DNA of 64,000 nt from Megaustenia siamemsis. Taxonomy: Eukaryota > Mollusca > Gastropoda > Stylommatophora > Ariophantidae. Shown piece after piece: positions 45,201 through 59,571 of the stretch. The translations under genes were made by a program, and so were the position numbers. Each line of letters starts with the position of its first letter. Within the stretch, counting starts at the first letter, position 1. The stretch covers positions 54,884,972 to 54,948,971 of the forward strand of contig JAVIAB010000159.1 in assembly GCA_032433765.1 (NCBI GenBank), given 5' to 3'. Under the pieces are notes generated by a model. The model searched no databases and was not told the origin of the DNA. It worked only from the letters and a program-made list of their open reading frames with translations.

Positions 45201-48200
45201 AAAGAAACCCTGTAAACATCCTTATATCTGAACACTGCTGTGTGCCCAGGTCTCGTTCCATCTCTCAGTTTGTCCACATGCTACGATCTACAGCCAGATT
45301 TTCCCAGTTTTTCACTGATACTTGAACACCCAAAGAAACCCTGTAAACATCCTTATATCTGAACACTGCTGTGTGCCCAGGTCTCGTTCCATCTCTCAGT
45401 TTGTCCACATGCTACAATCTACAGCCAGATTTTCCCAGTTTTCCACTGATACTTGAACACCCAAAGAAACCCTGTAAACATCCTTATATCTGAACACTGC
45501 TGTGTGCCCAGGTCTCGTTCCATCTCTCAGTTTGTCCACATGCTACGATCTACAGCCAGATGTTCCCAGTTTTTCACTGATACTTGAACACCCAAAGAAA
45601 CCCTGTAAACATCCTTATATCTGAACACTGCTGTGTGCCCAGGTCTCGTTCCATCTCTCAGTTTGTCCACATGCTACGATCTACAGCCAGATGTTCCCAG
45701 TTTTTCTCTGATACTTGAACACCCAAAGAAACCCTGTAAACATCCTTATATCTGAACACTGCTGTGTGCCCAGGTCTCGTTCCATCTCTCAGTTTGTCCA
45801 CATGCTACGATCTACAGCCAGATGTTCCCAGTTTTTCACTGATACTTGAACACCCAAAGAAACCCTGTAAACATCCTTATATCTGAACACTGCTGTGTGC
45901 CCAGGTCTCGTTCCATCTCTCAGTTTGTCCACATGCTACGATCTACAGCCAGATGTTCCCAGTTTTTCACTGATACTTGAACACCCAAAGAAACCCTGTA
46001 AACATCCTTATATCTGAACACTGCTGTGTGCCCAGGTCTCGTTCCATCTCTCAGTTTGTCCACATGCTACGATCTACAGCCAGATTTTCCCAGTTTTTCA
46101 CTGATACTTGAACACCCAAAGAAACCCTGTAAACATCCTTATATCTGAACACTGCTGTGTGCCCAGGTCTCGTTCCATCTCTCAGTTTGTCCACATGCTA
46201 CGATCTACAGCCAGATGTTCCCAGTTTTTCACTGATACTTGAACACCCAAAGAAACCCTGTAAACATCCTTATATCTGAACACTGCTGTGTGCCCAGGTC
46301 TCGTTCCATCTCTCAGTTTGTCCACATGCTACGATCTACAGCCAGATGTTCCCAGTTTTTCACTGATACTTGAACACCCAAAGAAACCCTGTAAACATCC
46401 TTATATCTGAACACTGCTGTGTGCCCAGGTCTCGTTCCATCTCTCAGTTTGTCCACATGCTACGATCTACAGCCAGATGTTCCCAGTTTTTCACTGATAC
46501 TTGAACACCCAAAGAAACCCTGTAAACATCCTTATATCTGAACACTGCTGTGTGCCCAGGTCTCGTTCCATCTCTCAGCTTGTCCACATGCTACGATCTA
46601 CAGCCAGATTTTTCCAGTTTTTCACTGATACTTGAACACCCAAAGAAACCCTGTAAACATCCTTATATCTGAACACTGCTGTGTGCCCAGGTCTCGTTCC
46701 ATCTCTCAGTTTGTCCACATGCTACGATCTACAGCCAGATGTTCCCAGTTTTTCACTGATACTTGAACACCCAAAGAAACCCTGTAAACATCCTTATATC
46801 TGAACACTGCTGTGTGCCCAGGTCTCGTTCCATCTCTCAGTTTGTCCACATGCTACGATCTACAGCCAGATGTTCCCAGTTTTTCACTGATACTTGAACA
46901 CCCAAAGAAACCCTGTAAACATCCTTATATCTGAACACTGCTGTGTGCCCAGGTCTCGTTCCATCTCTCAGTTTGTCCACATGCTACGATCTACAGCCAG
47001 ATGTTCCCAGTTTTTCACTGATACTTGAACACCCAAAGAAACCCTGTAAACATCCTTATATCTGAACACTGCTGTGTGCCCAGGTCTCGTTCCATCTCTC
47101 AGTTTGTCCACATGCTACGATCTACAGCCAGATTTTCCCAGTTTTTCACTGATACTTGAACACCCAAAGAAACCCTGTAAACATCCTTATATCTGAACAC
47201 TGCTGTGTGCCCAGGTCTCGTTCCATCTCTCAGTTTGTCCACATGCTACGATCTACAGCCAGATGTTCCCAGTTTTTCACTGATACTTGAACACCCCAAG
47301 AAACCCTGTAAACATCCTTATATCTAAACACTGCTGTGTGCCCAGGTCTCGTTCCATCTCTAAGTTTGTCCACATGCTACGATCTACAGCCAGATTTTCC
47401 CAATTTTTCACTGATACTTGAACACCCAAAGAAACCCTGTAAACATCCTTATATCTGAACACTGCTGTGTGCCCAGGTCTCGTTCCATCTCTCAGTTTGT
47501 CCACATGCTACGATCTACAGCCAGATGTTCCCAGTTTTTCACTGATACTTGAACACCCAAAGAAACCCTGTAAACATCCTTATATCTGAACACTGCTGTG
47601 TGCCCAGGTCTCGTTCCATCTCTCAGTTTGTCCACATGCTACGATCTACAGCCAGATGTTCCCAGTTTTTCACTGATACTTGAACACCCAAAGAAACCCT
47701 GTAAACATCCTTATATCTGAACACTGCTGTGTGCCCAGGTCTCGTTCCATCTCTCAGTTTGTCCACATGCTACGATCTACAGCCAGATGTTCCCAGTTTT
47801 TCACTGATACTTGAACACCCAAAGAAACCCTGTAAACATCCTTATATCTGAACACTGATGTGTGCCCAGGTCTCGTTCCATCTCTCAGTTTGTCCACATG
47901 CTACGATCTACAGCCAGATGTTCCCAGTTTTTCACTGATACTTGAACACCCAAAGAAACCCTGTAAACATCCTTATATCTGAACACTGCTGTGTGCCCAG
48001 GTCTCGTTCCATCTCTCAGTTTGTCCACATGCTACGATCTACAGCCAGATGTTCCCAGTTTTTCACTGATACTTGAACACCCAAAGAAACCCTGTAAACA
48101 TCCTTATATCTGAACACTGCTGTGTGCCCAGGTCTCGTTCCATCTCTCAGTTTGTCCACATGCTACGATCTACCGCCAGATGTTCCCAGTTTTTCACTGA

Positions 48201-51200
48201 TACTTGAACACCCAAAGAAACCCTGTAAACATCCTTATATCTGAACACTGCTGTGTGCCCAGGTCTCGTTCCATATCTAAGTTTGTCCACATGCTACGAT
48301 GTACAGCCAGATGTTCCCAGTTTTTCACTGATACTTGAACACCCAAAGAAACCCTGTAAACATCCTTATATCTGAACACTGCTGTGTGCCCAGGTCTCGT
48401 TCCATCTCTCAGTTTGTCCACATGCTACGATCTACAGCCAGATTTTCCCAGTTTTTCACTGATACTTGAACACCCAAAGAAACCCTGTAAACATCCTTAT
48501 ATCTGAACACTGCTGTGTGCCCAGGTCTCGTTCCATCTCTCAGTTTGTCCACATGCTACGATCTACAGCCAGATGTTCCCAGTTTTTCACTGATACTTGA
48601 ACACCCAAAGAAACCCTGTAAACATCCTTATATCTGAACACTGCTGTGTGCCCAGGTCTCGTTCCATCTCTCAGTTTGTCCACATGCTACGATCTACAGC
48701 CAGATGTTCCCAGTTTTTCACTGATACTTGAACACCCAAAGAAACCCTGTAAACATCCTTATATCTGAACACTGCTGTGTGCCCAGGTCTCGTTCCATCT
48801 CTCAGTTTGTCCACATGCTACGATCTACAGCCAGATGTTCCCAGTTTTTCACTGATACTTGAACACCCAAAGAAACCCTGTAAACATCCTTATATCTGAA
48901 CACTGCTGTGTGCCCAGGTCTCGTTCCATCTCTCAACTTGTCCACATGCTACGATCTACAGCCAGATTTTTCCAGTTTTTCACTGATACTTGAACACCCA
49001 AAGAAACCCTGTAAACATCCTTATATCTGAACACTGCTATGTGCCCAGGTCTCGTTCCATCTCTCAGTTTGTCCACATGCTACGATCTACAGCCAGATGT
49101 TCCCAGTTTTTCACTGATACTTGAACACCCAAAGAAACCCTGTAAACATCCTTATATCTGAACACTGCTGTGTGCCCAGGTCTCGTTCCATCTCTCAGTT
49201 TGTCCACATGCTACGATCTACAGCCAGATGTTCCCAGTTTTTCACTGATACTTGAACACCCCAAGAAACCCTGTAAACATCCTTATATCTGAACACTGCT
49301 GTGTGCCCAGGTCTCGTTCCATCTCTCAGTTTGTCCACATGCTACGATCTACAGCCAGATTTTCCCAGTTTTTCACTGATACTTGAACACCCAAAGAAAC
49401 CCTGTAAACATCCTTATATCTGAACACTGCTGTGTGCCCAGGTCTCGTTCCATCTCTCAGTTTGTCCACATGCTACGATCTACAGCCAGATGTTCCCAGT
49501 TTTTCACTGATACTTGAACACCCAAAGAAACCCTGTAAACATCCTTATATCTGAACACTGCTGTGTGCCCAGGTCTCGTTCCATCTCTCAGTTTGTCCAC
49601 ATGCTACGATCTACAGCCAGATGTTCCCAGTTTTTCACTGATACTTGAACACCCAAAGAAACCCTGTAAACATCCTTATATCTGAACACTGCTGTGTGCC
49701 CAGGTCTCGTTCCATCTCTCAGTTTGTCCACATGCTACGATCTACAGCCAGATGTTCCCAGTTTTTCACTGATACTTGAACACCCAAAGAAACCCTGTAA
49801 ACATCCTTATATCTGAACACTGCTGTGTGCCCAGGTCTCGTTCCATCTCTCAGTTTGTCCACATGCTACGATCTACAGCCAGATGTTCCCAGTTTTTCAC
49901 TGATACTTGAACACCCAAAGAAACCCTGTAAACATCCTTATATCTGAACACTGCTGTGTGCCCAGGTCTCGTTCCATCTCTCAGCTTGTCCACATGCTAC
50001 GATCTACAGCCAGATTTTCCAGTTTTTCACTGATACTTGAACACCCAAAGAAACCCTGTAAACATCCTTATATCTGAACACTGCTGTGTGCCCAGGTCTC
50101 GTTCCATCTCTCAGTTTGTCCACATGCTACGATCTACAGCCAGATGTTCCCAGTTTTTCACTGATACTTGAACACCCAAAGAAACCCTGTAAACATCCTT
50201 ATATCTGAACACTGCTGTGTGCCCAGGTCTCGTTCCATCTCTCAGTTTGTCCACATGCTACGATCTACAGCCAGATGTTCCCAGTTTTTCACTGATACTT
50301 GAACACCCAAAGAAACCCTGTAAACATCCTTATATCTGAACACTGCTGTGTGCCCAGGTCTCGTTCCATCTCTCAGTTTGTCCACATGCTACGATCTACA
50401 GCCAGATGTTCCCAGTTTTTCACTGATACTTGAACACCCAAAGAAACCCTGTAAACATCCTTATATCTGAACACTGCTGTGTGCCCAGGTCTCGTTCCAT
50501 CTCTCAGTTTGTCCACATGCTACGATCTACAGCCAGATTTTCCCAGTTTTTCACTGATACTTGAACACCCAAAGAAACCCTGTAAACATCCTTATATCTG
50601 AACACTGCTGTGTGCCCAGGTCTCGTTCCATCTCTCAGTTTGTCCACATGCTACGATCTACAGCCAGATGTTCCCAGTTTTTCACTGATACTTGAACACC
50701 CCAAGAAACCCTGTAAACATCCTTATATCTGAACACTGCTGTGTGCCCAGGTCTCGTTCCATCTCTAAGTTTGTCCACATGCTACGATCTACAGCCAGAT
50801 TTCCCAATTTTTCACTGATACTTGAACACCCAAAGAAACCCTGTAAACATCCTTATATCTGAACACTGCTGTGTGCCCAGGTCTCGTTCCATCTCTCAGT
50901 TTGTCCACATGCTACGATCTACAGCCAGATGTTCCCAGTTTTTCACTGATACTTGAACACCCAAAGAAACCCTGTAAACATCCTTATATCTGAACACTGC
51001 TGTGTGCCCAGGTCTCGTTCCATCTCTCAGTTTGTCCACATGCTACGATCTACAGCCAGATGTTCCCAGTTTTTCACTGATACTTGAACACCCAAAGAAA
51101 CCCTGTAAACATCCTTATATCTGAACACTGCTGTGTGCCCAGGTCTCGTTCCATCTCTCAGTTTGTCCACATGCTACGATCTACAGCCAGATGTTCCCAG

Positions 51201-54200
51201 TTTTTCACTGATACTTGAACACCCAAAGAAACCCTGTAAACATCCTTATATCTGAACACTGCTGTGTGCCCAGGTCTCGTTCCATCTCTCAGTTTGTCCA
51301 CATGCTACGATCTACAGCCAGATGTTCCCAGTTTTTCACTGATACTTGAACACCCAAAGAAACCCTGTAAACATCCTTATATCTGAACACTGCTGTGTGC
51401 CCAGGTCTCGTTCCATCTCTCAGTTTGTCCACATGCTACGATCTACAGCCAGATGTTCCCAGTTTTTCACTGATACTTGAACACCCAAAGAAACCCTGTA
51501 AACATCCTTATATCTGAACACTGCTGTGTGCCCAGGTCTCGTTCCATCTCTCAGTTTGTCCACATGCTACGATCTACAGCCAGATGTTCCCAGTTTTTCA
51601 CTGATACTTGAACACCCAAAGAAACCCTGTAAACATCCTTATATCTGAACACTGCTGTGTGCCCAGGTCTCGTTCCATATCTAAGTTTGTCCACATGCTA
51701 CGATCTACAGCCAGATGTTCCCAGTTTTTCACTGATACTTGAACACCCAAAGAAACCCTGTAAACATCCTTATATCTGAACACTGCTGTGTGCCCAGGTC
51801 TCGTTCCATCTCTCAGTTTGTCCACATGCTACGATCTACAGCCAGATTTTCCCAGTTTTTCACTGATACTTGAACACCCAAAGAAACCCTGTAAACATCC
51901 TTATATCTGAACACTGCTGTGTGCCCAGGTCTCGTTCCATCTCTCAGTTTGTCCACATGCTACGATCTACAGCCAGATGTTCCCAGTTTTTCACTGATAC
52001 TTGAACACCCAAAGAAACCCTGTAAACATCCTTATATCTGAACACTGCTGTGTGCCCAGGTCTCGTTCCATCTCTCAGTTTGTCCACATGCTACGATCTA
52101 CAGCCAGATGTTCCCAGTTTTTCACTGATACTTGAACACCCAAAGAAACCCTGTAAACATCCTTATATCTGAACACTGCTGTGTGCCCAGGTCTCGTTCC
52201 ATCTCTCAGTTTGTCCACATGCTACGATCTACAGCCAGATGTTCCCAGTTTTTCACTGATACTTGAACACCCAAAGAAACCCTGTAAACATCCTTATATC
52301 TGAACACTGCTGTGTGCCCAGGTCTCGTTCCATCTCTCAGTTTGTCCACATGCTACGATCTACAGCCAGATTTTTCCAGTTTTTCACTGATACTTGAACA
52401 CCCAAAGAAACCCTGTAAACATCCTTATATCTGAACACTGCTGTGTGCCCAGGTCTCGTTCCATCTCTCAGTTTGTCCACATGCTACGATCTACAGCCAG
52501 ATGTTCCCAGTTTTTCACTGATACTTGAACACCCAAAGAAACCCTGTAAACATCCTTATATCTGAACACTGCTGTGTGCCCAGGTCTCGTTCCATCTCTC
52601 AGTTTGTCCACATGCTACGATCTACAGCCAGATGTTCCCAGTTTTTCACTGATACTTGAACACCCAAAGAAACCCTGTAAAAATCCTTATATCTGAACAC
52701 TGCTGTGTGCCCAGGTCTCGTTCCATCTCTCAGTTTGTCCACATGCTACGATCTACAGCCAGATTTTCCCAGTTTTTCACTGATACTTGAACACCCAAAG
52801 AAACCCTGTAAACATCCTTATATCTGAACACTGCTGTGTGCCCAGGTCTCGTTCCATCTCTCAGCTTGTCCACATGCTACGATCTACAGCCAGATGTTCC
52901 CAGTTTTTCACTGATACTTGAACACCCCAAGAAACCCTGTAAACATCCTTATATCTGAACACTGCTGTGTGCCCAGGTCTCGTTCCATCTCTCAGTTTGT
53001 CCACATGCTACGATCTACAGCCAGATTTTCCCAGTTTTTCACTGATACTTGAACACCCAAAGAAACCCTGTAAACATCCTTATATCTGAACACTGCTGTG
53101 TGCCCAGGTCTCGTTCCATCTCTCAGTTTGTCCACATGCTACGATCTACAGCCAGATGTTCCCAGTTTTTCACTGATACTTGAACACCCAAAGAAACCCT
53201 GTAAACATCCTTATATCTGAACACTGCTGTGTGCCCAGGTCTCGTTCCATCTCTCAGTTTGTCCACATGCTACGATCTACAGCCAGATGTTCCCAGTTTT
53301 TCACTGATACTTGAACACCCAAAGAAACCCTGTAAACATCCTTATATCTGAACACTGCTGTGTGCCCAGGTCTCGTTCCATCTCTCAGTTTGTCCACATG
53401 CTACGATCTACAGCCAGATGTTCCCAGTTTTTCACTGATACTTGAACACCCAAAGAAACCCTGTAAACATCCTTATATCTGAACACTGCTGTGTGCCCAG
53501 GTCTCGTTCCATCTCTCAGTTTGTCCACATGCTACGATCTACAGCCAGATGTTCCCAGTTTTTCACTGATACTTGAACACCCAAAGAAACCCTGTAAACA
53601 TCCTTATATCTGAACACTGCTGTGTGCCCAGGTCTCGTTCCATCTCTCAGTTTGTCCACATGCTACGATCTACAGCCAGATGTTCCCAGTTTTTCACTGA
53701 TACTTGAACACCCAAAGAAACCCTGTAAACATCCTTATATCTGAACACTGCTATGTGCCCAGGTCTCGTTCCATCTCTCAGTTTGTCCACATGCTACGAT
53801 CTACAGCCAGATGTTCCCAGTTTTTCACTGATACTTGAACACCCAAAGAAACCCTGTAAACATCCTTATATCTGAACACTGCTGTGTGCCCAGGTCTCGT
53901 TCCATATCTAAGTTTGTCCACATGCTACGATCTACAGCCAGATGTTCCCAGTTTTTCACTGATACTTGAACACCCAAAGAAACCCTGTAAACATCCTTAT
54001 ATCTGAACACTGCTGTGTGCCCAGGTCTCGTTCCATCTCTCAGTTTGTCCACATGCTACGATCTACAGCCAGATGTTCCCAGTTTTTCACTGATACTTGA
54101 ACACCCAAAGAAACCCTGTAAACATCCTTATATCTGATCGCTGCTGTGTGCCCAGGTCTCGTTCCATCTCTCAGTTTGTCCACATGCTACGATCTACAGC

Positions 54201-57200
54201 CAGATGTTCCCAGTTTTTCACTGATACTTGAACACCCAAAGAAACCCTGTAAACATCCTTATATCTGAACACTGCTGTGTGCCCAGGTCTCGTTCCATCT
54301 CTCAGTTTGTCCACATGCTACGATCTACAGCCAGATGTTCCCAGTTTTTCACTGATACTTGAACACCCAAAGAAACCCTGTAAACATCCTTATATCTGAA
54401 CACTGCTGTGTGCCCAGGTCTCGTTCCATCTCTCAGTTTGTCCACATGCTACGATCTACAGCCAGATGTTCCCAGTTTTTCACTGATACTTGAACACCAA
54501 AGAAACCCTGTAAACATCCTTATATCTGAACACTGCTGTGTGCCCAGGTCTCGTTCCATCTCTCAGTTTGTCCACATGCTACGATCTACAGCCAGATGTT
54601 CCCAGTTTTTCACTGATACTTGAACACCCAAAGAAACCCTGTAAACATCCTTATATCTGAACACTGCTGTGTGCCCAGGTCTCGTTCCATCTCTCAGTTT
54701 GTCCACATGCTACGATCTACAGCCAGATTTTCCCAGTTTTTCATTGATACTTGAACACCCAAAGAAACCCTGTAAACATCCTTATATCTGAACACTGCTG
54801 TGTGCCCAGGTCTCGTTCCATCTCTCAGTTTGTCCACATGCTACGATCTACAGCCAGATGTTCCCAGTTTTTCACTGATACTTGAACACCCAAAGAAACC
54901 CTGTAAACATCCTTATATCTGAACACTGCTGTGTGCCCAGGTCTCGTTCCATCTCTCAGTTTGTCCACATGCTACGATCTACAGCCAGATGTTCCCAGTT
55001 TTTCACTGATACTTGAACACCCAAAGAAACCCTGTAAACATCCTTATATCTGAACACTGCTGTGTGCCCAGGTCTCGTTCCATCTCTGTTTGTCCACATG
55101 CTACGATCTACAGCCAGATTTTCCCAGTTTTTCACTGATACTTGAACACCCAAAGAAACCCTGTAAACATCCTTATATCTGAACACTGCTGTGTGCCCAG
55201 GTCTCGTTCCATCTCTCAGTTTGTCCACATGCTACGATCTACAGCCAGATGTTCCCAGTTTTTCACTGATACTTGAACACCCAAAGAAACCCTGTAAACA
55301 TCCTTATATCTGAACACTGCTGTGTGCCCAGGTCTCGTTCCATCTCTCAGTTTGTCCACATGCTACGATCTACAGCCAGATGTTCCCAGTTTTTCACTGA
55401 TACTTGAACACCCAAAGAAACCCTGTAAACATCCTTATATCTGAACACTGCTGTGTGCCCAGGTCTCGTTCCATCTCTCAGTTTGTCCACATGCTACGAT
55501 CTACAGCCAGATTTTCCCAGTTTTTCACTGATACTTGAACACCCAAAGAAACCCTGTAAACATCCTTATATCTGAACACTGCTGTGTGCCCAGGTCTCGT
55601 TCCATATCTAAGTTTGTCCACATGCTACGATCTACAGCCAGATGTTCCCAGTTTTTCACTGATACTTGAACACCCAAAGAAACCCTGTAAACATCCTTAT
55701 ATCTGAACACTGCTGTGTGCCCAGGTCTCGTTCCATCTCTCAGTTTGTCCACATGCTACGATCTACAGCCAGATGTTCCCAGTTTTTCACTGATACTTGA
55801 ACACCCAAAGAAACCCTGTAAACATCCTTATATCTGATCGCTGCTGTGTGCCCAGGTCTCGTTCCATCTCTCAGTTTGTCCACATGCTACGATCTACAGC
55901 CAGATGTTCCCAGTTTTTCACTGATACTTGAACACCCAAAGAAACCCTGTAAACATCCTTATATCTGAACACTGCTGTGTGCCCAGGTCTCGTTCCATCT
56001 CTCAGTTTGTCCACATGCTACGATCTACAGCCAGATGTTCCCAGTTTTTCACTGATACTTGAACACCCAAAGAAACCCTGTAAACATCCTTATATCTGAA
56101 CACTGCTGTGTGCCCAGGTCTCGTTCCATCTCTCAGTTTGTCCACATGCTACGATCTACAGCCAGATGTTCCCAGTTTTTCACTGATACTTGAACACCCA
56201 AAGAAACCCTGTAAACATCCTTATATCTGAACACTGCTGTGTGCCCAGGTCTCGTTCCATCTCTCAGTTTGTCCACATGCTACGATCTACAGCCAGATGT
56301 TCCCAGTTTTTCACTGATACTTGAACACCCAAAGAAACCCTGTAAACATCCTTATATCTGAACACTGCTGTGTGCCCAGGTCTCGTTCCATCTCTCAGTT
56401 TGTCCACATGCTACGATCTACAGCCAGATTTTCCCAGTTTTTCACTGATACTTGAACACCCAAAGAAACCCTGTAAACATCCTTATATCTGAACACTGCT
56501 GTGTGCCCAGGTCTCGTTCCATCTCTCAGTTTGTCCACATGCTACGATCTACAGCCAGATGTTCCCAGTTTTTCACTGATACTTGAACACCCAAAGAAAC
56601 CCTGTAAACATCCTTATATCTGAACACTGCTGTGTGCCCAGGTCTCGTTCCATCTCTCAGTTTGTCCACATGCTACGATCTACAGCCAGATGTTCCCAGT
56701 TTTTCACTGATACTTGAACACCCAAAGAAACCCTGTAAACATCCTTATATCTGAACACTGCTGTGTGCCCAGGTCTCGTTCCATCTCTGTTTGTCCACAT
56801 GCTACGATCTACAGCCAGATTTTCCCAGTTTTTCACTGATACTTGAACACCCAAAGAAACCCTGTAAACATCCTTATATCTGAACACTGCTGTGTGCCCA
56901 GGTCTCGTTCCATCTCTCAGTTTGTCCACATGCTACGATCTACAGCCAGATGTTCCCAGTTTTTCACTGATACTTGAACACCCAAAGAAACCCTGTAAAC
57001 ATCCTTATATCTGAACACTGCTGTGTGCCCAGGTCTCGTTCCATCTCTCAGTTTGTCCACATGCTACGATCTACAGCCAGATGTTCCCAGTTTTTCACTG
57101 ATACTTGAACACCCAAAGAAACCCTGTAAACATCCTTATATCTGAACACTGCTGTGTGCCCAGGTCTCGTTCCATCTCTCAGTTTGTCCACATGCTACGA

Positions 57201-57719
57201 TCTACAGCCAGATTTTCCCAGTTTTTCACTGATACTTGAACACCCAAAGAAACCCTGTAAACATCCTTATATCTGAACACTGCTGTGTGCCCAGGTCTCG
57301 TTCCATCTCTCAGTTTGTCCACATGCTACGATCTACAGCCAGATGTTCCCAGTTTTTCACTGATACTTGAACACCCAAAGAAACCCTGTAAACATCCTTA
57401 TATCTGAACACTGCTGTGTGCCCAGGTCTCGTTCCATCTCTCAGTTTGTCCACATGCTACGATCTACAGCCAGATGTTCCCAGTTTTTCACTGATACTTG
57501 AACACCCAAAGAAACCCTGTAAACATCCTTATATCTGATCGCTGCTGTGTGCCCAGGTCTCGTTCCATCTCTCAGTTTGTCCACATGCTACGATCTACAG
57601 CCAGATTTTCCCAGTTTTTCACTGATACTTGAACACCCAAAGAAACCATGTAAACATCCTTATATCTGAACACTGCTGTGTGCCCAGGTCTCGTTCCATC
57701 TCTCAGTTTGTCCACATGC
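42226..57719. repeat. 131-bp satellite array, right block (about 118 monomers) with higher-order periods
   Basis: The monomer is the same as in the left block. Variant monomers recur at multiples of 131. The ACAATCTACAG type is at 42531, 44234 and 45413 (13 then 9 monomers apart). The TTCCATATCTAAG type is at 43291, 48269, 51673, 53900 and 55600 (38, 26, 17 and 13 monomers after correcting for small deletions). The ATATCTGATCGC type is at about 54131, 55831 and 57532. Near the right end a 13-monomer block of about 1,700 bases is repeated at least twice, including a 2-base deletion (CATCTCTGTTTG) at 55085 and 56785. The array ends abruptly within a monomer at CCACATGCT. Confidence 0.96.
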
Positions 57720-59070
57720 TAAGTTACATGGAGTAACTTTTTGGACTTTGCATATAAATTGTTGGGCTTTGTGTCTAACTATTTTGAGTTAAGGTTGTCT
57801 TTTTGACAAACTTTTGGACTTTGAATATAACTATTTGGTCTTTCGTGTCTAACTATTTTGATTTTGGGTTTAAATTTTGTAGGGTTTTGAGTTCAACTTT
57901 TTGGTTACGCAACGACATTTTTGTGTAATGGTGTTACATTAGTTGTCTTTTGGAGTAACCTTTTGGACTTTGCATATACTTTTTTGACCTTTCGTGTCTA
58001 ACTATTTTGAGTTTAGGTTGTCTTTTTGACAAACTTTTGGACTTTGTATATAACTATTTGGTCTTTCGTGTCTAACTATTTTGAGTTTGGGTCTAAATTT
58101 TGTAGGGTTTTGTGCCCAAGTTTGTGCATATGAGTCGAAATTTTAGGGTTTGATGTTATATTAGTTGTCTTTTGAAGTAACATTTTGGACTTTGCGTATA
58201 CCTTTTTGACCTTTCATGTCTAACTATTTGGAGTTTGGGTTGTCTTTTCGACAAACTTTTGAGTTTGGGTTGTCTTTTTGACAAACTCTTGGACTTTGAA
58301 TATAACTATTTGGTCTTTCGTGTCTAACTATTTTGACTTTGGGTTTAAATTTTGTAGGGTTTTGAGTTCAACTTTTTGGTTACGCGACGAAATTTTGGGG
58401 TTAAGTGTTACATTAGTTGTCTTTTGGAGTAACTTTTTGGACTTTACATATAAATTTTTGAGCTTTGCATCTAACTATTCTGAGTTTGGGTTGTCTTTTT
58501 GACAAACTTTTGGACTTTGCATAAAACATTTACGACTTTTGTGTCGAACTAGTATCACTTTGGGACTACACTTTTTTAGGCTTTTGAGTTCAACTTTTTG
58601 GTTATGAGATGAAATTTTGGGATTAAGAGTTACATTAGTTGTCTTTTGGAGTAACTTTTTGGACTTTGCCTATAAATTGTTGGGTTTTGTGTCTAACTAT
58701 TTTGAGTTTAGGTTGTCTTTTTGACAAACTTTTGGCTTTGAATATAACATTTACGCCTTTTTGGTGAACTAGTACCACTTTGGGACTAAGTTTTTAGGGT
58801 TTTGAGTTCAACTTTTTAATTATGAGACGAAATTTTGGGATTAAGTGTTATATTAGTTGTCTTTTGGAGTAACTTTTTGGACTTTGCCTATAAATTGTTG
58901 GGCTTTGTGTCTAACTATTTTGAGTTTAGGTTGTCTTTTTGACAAACTTTTGGACTTTGCATATAACATTTACGACTTTCGTGTCTAATAATTACAATTT
59001 TGGGCCTAAATTTGTAGAGTCTGTGTTCAACTTTGTGAGTATGAACCAAAATTTTAGGGTTTGGAACTAA
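57720..59070 (+). repeat. T-rich degenerate tandem repeat, about 220-250 bp period
   Basis: Blocks recur in the same order: GTTACATTAGTTGTCTTTTGGAGTAAC, TTTTTGGACTTTGCATATA, TGTCTAACTATTTTGAGTTT, GGTTGTCTTTTTGACAAAC, and GGGTTTTGAGTTCAACTTTTTGG. The first block is seen near 57935, 58153, 58407, 58633 and 58850, with a partial copy at the left edge. No gene is present; the open frame at 58278-58502 simply follows the repeat. Confidence 0.88.
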
Positions 59071-59360
59071 GTTTTCTTACCTGAAATGATCATCTTTACT
59101 GTTGTCTGTCATTCAATCAAGTGATAAAGATATGGAACTCTAAAGTCTAAGAGCTGAGGTAATCAACTTTAATGATGTATGTCGTTCGTTGACGTAGGAA
59201 ACACTGGTATTAAAGCCTTCAGCGGTCAAAATGAGGTCATAGAACTCGTCTGGAATTGGCTCAGGGGTCAAAATGCGTTCAAGTAATCCTCCACCCCGCA
59301 TTTTTTCCCCCACCACTGACCCGACAGCCACTACCTACGCTTCAGCTAACGCGCTTCTCT

Positions 59361-59503
59361 GATTGGTTAATCCAGCTGTCAGTCATTTCTTTGCCCCGCC
59401 TCCTATACTAATACTCTTCTCTGATTGGTTAATCCCGATATCAAGCGATGTTGACGTACTCACTCGCTGATTGGTTAAAATCTGCTACCAGGCTATATTT
59501 AAA
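59361..59503 (+). promoter_or_regulatory. CCAAT/TATA promoter-like block
   Basis: GATTGGTTAA (an inverted CCAAT box) occurs three times, at 59361, 59423 and 59469, and is followed by TATATTTAAA at 59494-59503. The order and the 15-25 base gap to the TATA element fit an RNA polymerase II core promoter reading rightwards, with initiation expected near 59525-59535. Downstream are donor-like sequences, the 33-bp minisatellite, the polymerase-like frame and polyadenylation signals. The stretch 59071-59360 before it has no gene I can identify. Confidence 0.55.
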
Positions 59504-59571
59504 CTAGTCTCATGCGAGACTTTGTGTTATAAGTTTGGTTGATTCAAGGAAAGTTACTGTTCACTCTAGCG

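Noticed and set aside
43216..57000. Recurring 75-90-codon minus-strand frames in the satellite (MDKLRDGTRPGHTAVF type)
   Set aside because: The monomer is 131 bases, not a multiple of three, so frames close after about two monomers. Recurrence only reflects the repeat.
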